Below, piece by piece: positions 58,501-64,000 of a stretch of 64,000 nucleotides of DNA (the first letter of the stretch is position 1; each line of letters begins with the position of its first letter). This stretch comes from Siphonodentalium dalli (Eukaryota > Mollusca > Scaphopoda > Gadilida > Siphonodentaliidae). Under the pieces are notes generated by a model. The model did not search any database, was not told the DNA's origin, and saw only the letters and a list, made by a program, of their open reading frames with translations. The position numbers and the translations under genes are program-made. The stretch spans positions 86,402,324-86,466,323 of the forward strand of contig CP136061.1 in the NCBI GenBank assembly GCA_032622095.1, read 5' to 3'.

Positions 58501-61500
58501 AAGTATTTAATAGTTTGCTAACAAACTCTTAAAGGTACGGTTGGCCTTGGCGGTGGGTATCCTGTGAAAATATTTCCACCCGTCAAAAACCGCCACAAAC
58601 AGAAAGAACAACAAAATGTAGACAGACTTTGTCCGTATACAAATAAGATATATCGCATAAACAGTATGTTATTGTCATATTTTCGACCATTGTTATGTAA
58701 ACAGAAGCCTAAAAAGTAACTTTTCTGGTGTTTGTTGATATTATGATGGTAAACATAAAGAGCGTTCTTTGTGGATTAATTCCTGATATGGAACGAATAA
58801 AGAGCGTTTATGCCATTTGTGTGTGATTAGCCAGCAGCATTGTGTTGTCTTCTGTAACACAATCAGGCTCTTGCTTAGGTAACATATAGTAAATCTTTAT
58901 GATAACATGCTGTTTACGCGATGGTCATGGTATTATATGAACGAAACTGTATGCGTTTTTATGTTTTTTTGTTTACGGTGATTGGAACAAATATGAATAT
59001 TTTCGACAACTAAGGCCTCACGTGCCTTTAAGTCATGGTTCATTAATGTAGACAGGCATATGAGATAATATGACTAACCTTCCAAATGAAGTCTTTTTCC
59101 CGGAGATTGGAGTTGAATGTTGCTGCTGCATTTGAGCATCTCCTACAAGGATTTATATCATAGTCACGTCATAGTCAATGACAATTAGAATTGTAAATTG
59201 GATTTCTTCGATGAAGACGGAAGTGGAAATTATAAATCATGTTCACTGGCATTACAAAAATAGGGACCACATTCAATGGTTTATATACTACAATCAGAAG
59301 TGTCTGAACCACCCATGTGATTGCCAACAGTGTTATCATTCATCTGAGAATATATCAAACTTAAAAATAATTCAAAATATACAGCAACACATTTCAGCCA
59401 AATCTATTGTGTGCAATACATGTATATTAATCATAACTCCCACACATTATGGCTCAGTACATGGAAGTGACGGGAGTGACGGAGTCACAGTATTATTGCA
59501 TTTCATGATTCCATGATAACAATTTACCATTCATCTACATGTACATGTATGTGAAGTAATAAATGGAAATGAAAAATCATACCTTCCTCTGTAAGGCGAA
59601 GATCAAGTGCTTCCAATCCAGCTAAGAAGGATTTCCTGAAAAAGGAATTCAATTCTATAAAGCTGTCACTGAGGTGGCGGTGACAAATGCTGTAGATGTG
59701 TACTCTCAAGTGCCTATCAAATGAGTGTTGACAGACTCGAAACTAATAACCTTATGGGAGAGAATTTCCCACAATTGCAGCAATTATTTGATAGAGACAT
59801 AGAGTGATATTGCCATCAATATTATTAATTGAAGCCAAAAATCCCACCCCTCACTATTAGGCCATCACTATTATTAATTAGGCAGTTTAAGTATCAACGA
59901 TATTAGCTAATTCCAAGCAGCAGCTCTACAAAAAAGGTTGAAAATTACTTGTAACTTGATTTCTAGGTAATGAAATGTTTGTGTTTCTCATACACATACA
60001 GGTACTCAGGGCTGGCGGTATAGAAAATCCAGGGGTGCTATTAATCGCCCTCCTAGATTTGCCTAGGGGTGCTATAGCCCTCCTCAACTGTTAACATTAT
60101 GATTTAAGTCTATTCGCAGAGTAACAGACATGTAATTGGGCATGCTGATGGTTGCTGAGCTGGAGTGCATTTTGAATATTCTATCATTGGAAGAGTGAAG
60201 ACAGGAGTGGGACAATGATATATTGATAATATAAATATTATCTAAACCATTTTGTGAAATATAATAAACTTATTATTAAAGAATTTCGAAATTTAATGAA
60301 ATCAATGTGCATTCCTTGCCATAAAAATAAAGGAAGGTTATTGTCTATAGACATGTTGAAAATCACTCCACAATTTGTGACAAATGGCACAATGTTAACA
60401 CGAAACAGGGTCAATTGGCTCAAGTTGTGAATCACCAGAGTCTGAGCTGGAATAATCATCGGTGTTACTGTCCATATATATGCCAGTCACTTACACTATC
60501 GGCGTCACTATCACTGTCTGAAGAACCAGAACTGGCATTGCTGGTCGCAGCAGACACAGATGAATTGGCTGATACTAGTAACTTTTGTTTCTTACGGGCA
60601 CGCCGGTAACGACCACGTGCCGCGAATGAATGCTATAGCCCATTTCACCAGGTGCGTTAAATCATTTTATAGTATGTATCTGCATATTTTTATATGAATG
60701 GTGAACAAACTCATAATAACATTTATATGTAGAACAGTGGGAGGGTTAAATATTTTTTAAATTCATCCACTCACCTCTTTTTGCTATGTCGTATAGGCGT
60801 TTCTGGGATGTAATCAATTTCAGTTACCATTGGATGTTCTTCTGGCTCACCTTGAAAAGGTATCACTTCCGACATTTCACTGAAACAAGATGAAAACATA
60901 TGAATTTTTTAAGATAGTGTTGGGAAATTAATGTTAGAACATTGAGAATTTGTGGTGACTGTATCAAACTTTCAGGTTGTTCTGACTCATATTTTGCATG
61001 TCAAATTTCTAGCAACATAACAGATATATGTACTACCGGTATGTACATGTATACATGTACAAGAGTGATATCTACTGTATACAAACTATATAAATTTTAA
61101 AACATTTCACCAGTAATGTTGTAAACATATGTGCAGCATGTATAACAAAAGTTCAGTATAAGTGACACAAGTTTAATCTATTGTTCATCAATGGATTATT
61201 AATATCAATAATGTTAACATGGTTGCGTCTGACAGCATAATATTACAGTATTGCTGCTGTCATGTACATACCGGTATACATGTATATCATTGCCATGAAT
61301 CTCTACTCCAGCTACGCATGTGGAGATCGTATTCCACAACTACAAAACCTGGGAACTTTTTCATGTTCTGTCAGGGAAGTTTATAACATTGAAAAAACAG
61401 TGCATGCAAAGTATTTCTTGGAGTTTATACTTATTCCCCTGGGTTCTTGACACAAATTTCCAACAACTGTAGCTCTGATGGAGTTAAAAACATTATGGAC

Positions 61501-63422
61501 CTGTTCGGGTGCGTGAAATTGATAAGTTTGTTCTCAAACACTATGCCAACCTGGGGAATGTAGCATTCGACTAACATCATTAAACATTTCAATGAAATCG
61601 GTCATAAGACTCCATAGAAAACAGTCTGAACTATGCTAATTTGTAAATATTTATATATCGATTCGGGACGCAACTATTGACGATAAACTAACACAAATGA
61701 TTTCGCCATCGAGAGTCATGGCATTTAATTAATATATAAGAATGGTGGTGTGTATTGTCAACTCTGATTAATAATCGTAAAAAATAACTACTTCAGCAAG
61801 ATTATTCTCACTTTCTATTTGATAACCCTACCGGATACCGGAGTGTTTCACATCACTTTAATTCAATTGTGTTCCTGAAAGTCTGGCGCCCATCAGCAGT
61901 TTATTTTCAGTTAATTTTAATAACCATTGGAACGTAAACAATAATCTCTAACAGAAATTATGGCACACACGAAAACTAAATGTCATTCAGATAAAAATTG
62001 CAAAACATGTGTACCCTTTGGCACATTTTTGGTGAGTGACCCCCATCAGACTGATGGGGCAGTGATGGCCGCTAATCAGCTGATGTCACTTGACTTGTCG
62101 ACGATGAACACGTCAATATTTTAGGTGAACCACTGATCAATCTATAATAGCCGATGATGGTGATTGGACTAAACATACCCCACTGGACAAAACAAGTACA
62201 TGTATTTGCCGTTCGGCCATGGTGTCAGAGTTTGTAACTGCAGTTGAGCACTGCGGCCGAACAGCAAGCACACTGCGACCGAAAGGCAACTACACCGCGG
62301 CTGAACGGCATGTACACCGTGGTTAGATTTCTGGTTTGTATCGTCTTTTTTCAGTTTAATGAACGTACACCGCAGCAACTACACCATGGCCGATCGGCAA
62401 GTACACCCCGGCCCAACTGTAGTTAGCCGGTGGAGCCACGGTGTAGTTGCATTTAAGCCGCGGTGGCAATGCTAACCGCACCGCAGTTAAGTGGACACTT
62501 GTTTTGTCCAGCAGGGTATCAATTGGTCTCCATGACAAAAAGGGGGGGGGGCTATACGGTTTTGCATCTGTTCATGTCACAGTTGTTGCCTGTTGGAATT
62601 TTTTGTTAGGGATAGGGCATCATATTCATAGCCATACTTCCGCTGAAGGGGTCACTCTCACCAAAAAAAGTGCTGAAGGGTACACAGGATTTTCAAAATG
62701 TGCTGAAGGGTAGACAGGGTTTGAAATGTCGTTCTAAAGGCATTCAGTTTTCGTATCTGCCATGATTTCTGTTAGAGAATAATTGTTTACCTTCCAATGA
62801 ATATTAAAATGTACTGAAAACAAACTGCAAATGGGCGCCAGACTTTCATAAACACAATTTGAGTAATGGTGTTCGTGCCGATTACAAATCATGTGTACCC
62901 TTCAGCACATTTTCAAACCCTGTGTACCCTTCAGCACTTTTTTTGGTGAGAGTGACCCCTTCAGCCATATGATACTGCCCATGGCATAGGCATAGCCATA
63001 GGCCTCTCTCACTCTCAGTCTCTGTTTTTATGGGGTTTTGTCACAAATTTCCAACATGCATGCCTCGATCGGTCAGTGCCACTGTTTGAAATTGAAAAAT
63101 AACAACATTTAACTTACGATTCACGGTCAGAGTCGATCTCTTTTGAAAGTTTTGCTGATGTCGATGGCAGGTCCCTCTGAGTCTGAATCTTCGACGTCTT
63201 GATCGCATCGGGGGCATTCACGAAATTTGCACAGCTTCTGCTGTGAAGTGCCAGCAAATGCTTCAAAAAATCTGTGTTGGAGCCACCGCACGCGAATCTG
63301 TGGCGCTCCCATTCTTCGTTCAACTCCCCCAGATATATTCTGGTCGAGTTGTATGCACGTTTCCTCCGCGTAGTCGCTATCTTCTTTGCTTCAGCCGAAA
63401 AAAATTTCTTCTTCGGTGCCAT
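48707..63422 (-). CDS. Kolobok-type DDE transposase, 13 exons, 737 codons
   Basis: Exons on the minus strand: 63422-63118, 60879-60775, 59635-59583, 59142-59079, 58095-58003, 57273-56827, 55716-55385, 54574-54492, 53979-53872, 53231-53011, 51343-51275, 50373-50278, 48944-48707. All 12 junctions are GT-AG with matching phases; the sum is 2214 nt, an exact 737 codons plus stop. The N-terminal region has YLGELNEEWERHRFACGG and FLKHLLALH. A Cys-rich block follows in exon 6. The DDE core is LAGDGRNDSPGHSAMY (D390), LVTDGHTQI (D457) and HQYDLWHVAKTISKK (D480). Then come HLWWCAEHC, IMHHVQNKHKW, HLELFHSLI, PKRMAF and LAAIDHNRHLE. These match Kolobok-like proteins known from fish and invertebrates. 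Length is near that family's usual size. No stop or frameshift seen, so it could be functional. Confidence 0.88.
49009..49509 (+). CDS. ballast gene exon 4 (P2X7-type ballast domain)
   Basis: Begins after 'tctctcacacag' with LVQEMSRDELIGFALSVL (a helix), then a Thr/Pro linker and the ballast domain to the TGA at 49507-49509. AATAAA-type signals occur at about 49878-49890. The acceptor is only 64 bp from the last exon of the antisense transposase gene. Confidence 0.9.
   Translation, partial: LVQEMSRDELIGFALSVLSSDPSQARYLHQDRTPTPTPEVPTEIRHNFCRCGHCRLMNPDEPSTCCRRQFGICTTISDRMQHGNSILNRTLLTLTICNRNNILSMEDEPSNANLRYAAYTNYVFLKCGYLGPRRRIVIPSCIVWMIRDQFPSPDGTYTGFKPSRYH
49510..50277. other. 3' region of the ballast gene and antisense intron
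   Basis: Probable 3' UTR of the plus-strand gene, with AATAAA-like hexamers at about 49878-49890. On the minus strand this is the last transposase intron. Confidence 0.5.
50278..50373 (-). CDS. transposase exon 12
   Basis: YVSYKMRNQLAAIDHNRHLE then RPQAKTKDGTL between 'cttcattccag' and 'gtgagc'. The LAAIDHN block is a strong family mark. Confidence 0.85.
50641..51048. repeat. two tandem long hairpins (203-bp unit)
   Basis: Unit starts 'gtatttttaatgcac' at 50641 and 50844. Each unit holds an inverted repeat. The second (50887-51046) pairs 'acacagaacgac' through 'ctcgaggcgc' with its complement over about 80 bp, almost without mismatch. Centres: GAGGCGCAAGCGCCTC and GAGGCGCTTGCGCCTC. GC-rich against an AT-rich background. 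Between transposase exons 12 and 11. Confidence 0.9.
51275..51343 (-). CDS. transposase exon 11
   Basis: 23 residues, HTSHLELFHSLILMYCPKR then MAF, between 'ttgtgtttcag' and 'gtgagt'. In phase with exons 10 and 12. Confidence 0.8.
51999..52581. mobile_element. TTAA MITE family 3, 583 bp, 17-bp perfect TIR
   Basis: TTAA at 51995-51998 and 52582-52585; TIR AGGGGTACTGTACGCCA and exact complement. Interior non-coding. In the intron between transposase exons 10 and 11. Confidence 0.92.
52586..52985. repeat. hairpin-repeat copy and truncated TTAA MITE family 4
   Basis: 52589-52650 is a copy of the ATGCATTCTC repeat. 52686-52983 matches the right 295 bp of the complete element at 58534-59027 ('aataaagagcgtttatgcta', 'acacaatcaggctcttgctta'), ending CACGTGCCT then TTAA at 52984-52987. 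The left arm is missing. Confidence 0.8.
53011..53231 (-). CDS. transposase exon 10
   Basis: ASWTKIMHHVQNKHKW, CGHAIPLPAKDRGNKPWIKK and REIVFAKSVLDNMAYVKNF between 'ttccttgtag' and 'gtgaga'. Its donor is about 28 bp from a nested MITE end. Confidence 0.85.
53240..53865. other. transposase intron between exons 9 and 10
   Basis: No repeat ends or other features identified. Confidence 0.4.
53872..53979 (-). CDS. transposase exon 9
   Basis: 36 codons, phase 0 both ends, with LLLWIGSIKRHLWWCAEHC, a conserved Trp/Cys block after the catalytic core. Donor GTAGTT. Confidence 0.85.
54085..54480. other. transposase intron with poly-C run
   Basis: A run of about 18 C at 54384-54401 following 'cca'. 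Otherwise AT-rich, unassigned. Confidence 0.5.
54492..54574 (-). CDS. transposase exon 8, third acidic motif
   Basis: 28 residues ending KTISKKIIK. HQYDLWHVAK carries the presumed third acidic residue. Acceptor 'ttatttcag', donor 'gtctgt' (less usual). Confidence 0.85.
54616..55065. mobile_element. TTAA MITE family 2, complete, 450 bp
   Basis: TTAA at 54612-54615 and 55066-55069. Ends AGGTACTCAATCC and exact complement; the arms remain inverted repeats for about 115 bp with mismatches ('attactatttctttggcttc', 'gattcgagtcgaggaacc'). In the intron between transposase exons 7 and 8. Half copies lie at 860-1106 and 1755-2002. Confidence 0.92.
55385..55716 (-). CDS. transposase exon 7, first two catalytic Asp
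   Basis: Acceptor 'ctctttcag', donor 'gtaagt'. Contains AGDGRNDSPGHSAMYCSYSL with the first catalytic Asp and LVTDGHTQIRSTM with the second. Confidence 0.9.
55840..56370. repeat. dispersed tandem repeat (about 150-bp unit), copy 3, inverted
   Basis: Three units with 'ggggtcattcgg' at about 56003 and 56149 and a shortened version at 56304. Each is followed by 'acatggccgcca' and 'catcttggattttac', then 'agcacgggctaca'. It begins 'agctcaactttgtaaagttt', the complement of the end of copy 2. Confidence 0.8.
56542..56655. repeat. TTAA MITE family 1, left-arm fragment
   Basis: After TTAA at 56538-56541: AGATGGATTATCTCTTCC, 'atgaaccgaagacccct', 'attgatcttatttctaatatt'. It then breaks off at a G-rich stretch. 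Confidence 0.8.
56827..57273 (-). CDS. transposase exon 6, Cys-rich block
   Basis: 149 codons after 'cttttccag'. Includes CIAFTECLIKLLKGCVGTEC, IIFHNRMQGTCLCVSWSC, AGNLLLPAAALTSGNHYQ and FLKLGFISHQTFYR, all family-typical features before the DDE core. Donor GTAAAC. Confidence 0.85.
57390..57990. other. transposase intron between exons 5 and 6
   Basis: Non-coding; nothing recognised. Confidence 0.4.
58003..58095 (-). CDS. transposase exon 5
   Basis: 30 codons including an acidic run (DTDSDDDDENDS) between 'catttcacag' and 'gtgagt', in phase. Confidence 0.7.
58534..59027. mobile_element. TTAA MITE family 4, 494 bp
   Basis: TTAA at 58530-58533 and 59028-59031. Ends AGGTACGGTTGGCCTT and the complement of AAGGCCTCACGTGCCT, an imperfect TIR. 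Shares about 295 bp with 52686-52983. In the intron between transposase exons 4 and 5. Confidence 0.85.
59079..59142 (-). CDS. transposase exon 4
   Basis: 20 codons (DAQMQQQHSTPISGKKTSFG) between 'ccttgtag' and 'gttagt', in phase with its neighbours. A Gln-rich linker. Confidence 0.65.
59583..59635 (-). CDS. transposase exon 3
   Basis: 17 codons (KSFLAGLEALDLRLTEE) between 'ctttttcag' and 'gtatga'. Phases agree on both sides. Confidence 0.65.
59720..60490. other. transposase intron between exons 2 and 3, left part
   Basis: Non-coding, nothing recognised. At 60497-60600 the minus strand has an open Arg/Lys then Ser/Asp-rich stretch followed by GTAAGT. It cannot be spliced in phase and is left out of the gene model. 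Confidence 0.4.
60775..60879 (-). CDS. transposase exon 2
   Basis: Acceptor 'cttgtttcag', donor 'gtgagt'. Encodes an acidic linker, EMSEVIPFQGEPEEHPMV to RHSKK. Joins exon 3 (59635-59583) in phase; a coding-looking Ser/Asp stretch at 60497-60600 is not needed. Confidence 0.7.
60900..62170. other. transposase intron 1, left part
   Basis: AT-rich with 'acatgtatacatgtac'-type runs near 61040 and 61265. At 61850-62060 there is a partial copy of the inverted-repeat family described at 62615-62975. Confidence 0.45.
62178..62516. mobile_element. TA-flanked MITE with GC-rich internal repeats
   Basis: TA at 62176-62177 and 62517-62518. TIR CCC(C/T)(A/G)CTGGACAAAACAAGT. The interior repeats a GC-rich unit like 'tacaccgcggccgaacggca' about six times in both orientations. 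339 bp, in transposase intron 1. Confidence 0.85.
62615..62975. repeat. inverted-repeat element ('tgctgaagggtacac' family)
   Basis: Left: 'gctgaaggggtcactctcac', 'aagtgctgaagggtacacag', 'aatgtgctgaagggtagaca'. Right: 'tgtacccttcagcacatttt', 'tgtacccttcagcacttttt', 'gtgagagtgaccccttcagc'. A second, partial copy lies at 61850-62060 ('tgtaccctttggcacatttt'). Confidence 0.8.
63118..63422 (-). CDS. transposase exon 1
   Basis: Starts at MAPKKKFFSAEAKK, a basic stretch that may act as nuclear localisation signal. Continues through the N-terminal EEWERHRFACGGSNTDFLK block to a donor GTAAGT. The apparent frame further upstream has no ATG. Confidence 0.85.
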
Positions 63423-63485
63423 GTTTTTAACCTGAAGCACGCGAGGGAATTCCAATTAATGACGTCACGGTTTACTTCTTCTCCA

Positions 63486-63546
63486 TACATAGGAATTTGC
63501 CTTCCTATGTTACCGAACGCACCTCATCGGATCTGGACCAGTTACT
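63486..63546. repeat. right TIR and subterminal hairpin of the giant element
   Basis: The TIR ends TCTGGACCAGTTACT at 63546. About 20 bp inward an inverted repeat ACATAGGAA-(6)-TTCCTATGT lies at 63487-63510. It differs in sequence from the left palindrome. Confidence 0.8.
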
Positions 63547-63550
63547 TTAA

Positions 63551-64000
63551 AGATGGATTATCTCTTTAAATAACAAATTTTAAATAGTTGCGTGGGTATA
63601 AAATAATAGATATGAACTGAAGTCCTATGTCCGGAAAAGCTTCTATCAATTAATATTGATTTTATTTCGAATATTAAATCGGGCCCATTTATGTTACTAA
63701 TTTTAGAACCGACCATTCGGATGAGACCGTATTGCGATATAGGGCACTGGGCTGTTCCTACGGCTACGCAACGAATGCCAAATGTCACATATTGGTTGTT
63801 TGTTCTGTTTTGTTCCACAGATATAAGCGATAATGAGTATAATTAACGTTTATTTGTGACAAAATTGCACAATATAATTTCTGGTCTCTGTTAACAGTAA
63901 CCAATATTGTTCGTTAGCTGAACAAACACACCTTTTTAGACCAGAAAATATTCGAAATAAAATTAATATTAATCGATAGAAGCATTTCCGGACAGGAGTC
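63551..64000. mobile_element. TTAA MITE family 1, cut by the window end
   Basis: Begins AGATGGATTATCTCTTT right after the TTAA (63547-63550) that also closes the giant element. 450 bp are present, up to 'tccggacaggagtc' of the right arm. About 65 bp should follow outside. Confidence 0.9.

Larger units (their letters stand above)
42602..63546. mobile_element. giant two-gene Kolobok-like TTAA transposon, 20.9 kb
   Basis: Left end AGTAACTGGTCCAGA at 42602-42616 and its exact complement at 63532-63546, each adjoining a TTAA (42598-42601, 63547-63550). The ATG of a 13-exon Kolobok-type transposase gene lies 125 bp inside the right end. The ATG of a 4-exon CXC/P2X7-ballast gene lies 149 bp inside the left end. 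The genes converge and their last exons interleave. TTAA duplication is a known trait of the Kolobok superfamily, so the ends and the transposase agree. Nested MITEs in introns add several kilobases. Whether the element is active, dead or domesticated cannot be told from one copy; the coding exons show no lesion. Confidence 0.82.

Noticed and set aside
60497-60600. An additional transposase exon (Arg/Lys then Ser/Asp-rich)
   Set aside because: It has a good donor-like GTAAGT, but no acceptor gives a compatible phase, while exons 2 and 3 join correctly without it.
1-64000. tRNA, rRNA, CRISPR or bacterial-type operon signals
   Set aside because: None found by eye. Introns, zinc fingers, LINEs and MITEs mark the DNA as animal, so bacterial promoters and terminators were not called.

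Overview
This is AT-rich animal DNA with almost no ordinary host genes. It is a mosaic of transposable elements of many ages plus three arrays of C2H2 zinc fingers. The tandem zinc-finger arrays, CR1/jockey-type LINEs, TTAA and TA MITEs, pogo-type and Kolobok-type DNA transposons and HIRAN and P2X7-ballast proteins together suggest a marine invertebrate. Lophotrochozoan or mollusc-like is my best guess; a cephalochordate-like animal is possible. No rRNA, tRNA or CRISPR was seen.

Layout. 0-9.9 kb: intergenic DNA, solo MITE ends, and a decayed repeat-rich gene (minus strand, 8.2-5.4 kb) that I cannot name. 10-22 kb: zinc-finger array 1; a broken LINE with a 2A-like peptide and a PHD finger, whose insertion point is visible from an unoccupied paralogous copy; self-nested TTAA MITEs; a 5'-truncated LINE (minus); zinc-finger array 2. 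23.1-28.7 kb: a complete pogo/CENP-B-type DNA transposon (24-bp TIRs, TA duplication) with a two-exon, nearly intact DDE transposase and a HIRAN-like cargo ORF. 30-35 kb: a third LINE split by a MITE that is itself split by a MITE of the same family. 36-38 kb: zinc-finger array 3, a segmental duplicate of array 2. 38.7-42.3 kb: a non-coding TIR element.

Main result. Positions 42602-63546 (20,945 bp) are bounded by a perfect 15-bp inverted repeat (AGTAACTGGTCCAGA) and by TTAA on both sides. Just inside each end lies the start of a spliced gene, and the two genes converge. From the right end a 13-exon gene (63422 to 48707, minus) can be assembled by eye. All splice phases agree and it has 737 codons without a stop. 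It encodes a Kolobok-type DDE transposase, and Kolobok elements are known to duplicate TTAA. From the left end a 4-exon gene (42750 to 49509, plus, 362 codons, all phase 0) encodes a Cys-rich CXC-like region followed by the zinc-binding 'ballast' domain otherwise known from the cytosolic tail of the P2X7 receptor. The last exons of the two genes are interdigitated: each lies in an intron of the other. I read this as a giant, intron-rich, two-gene Kolobok-like transposon, or a locus domesticated from one. It also carries many nested MITEs.

At least six families of TTAA elements occur here, and nearly all their ends begin 5'-AG after the TTAA, as do the ends of the giant element. The Kolobok-type transposase is therefore a candidate driver of the MITEs. 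All statements are from reading the sequence; no search or alignment program was run.
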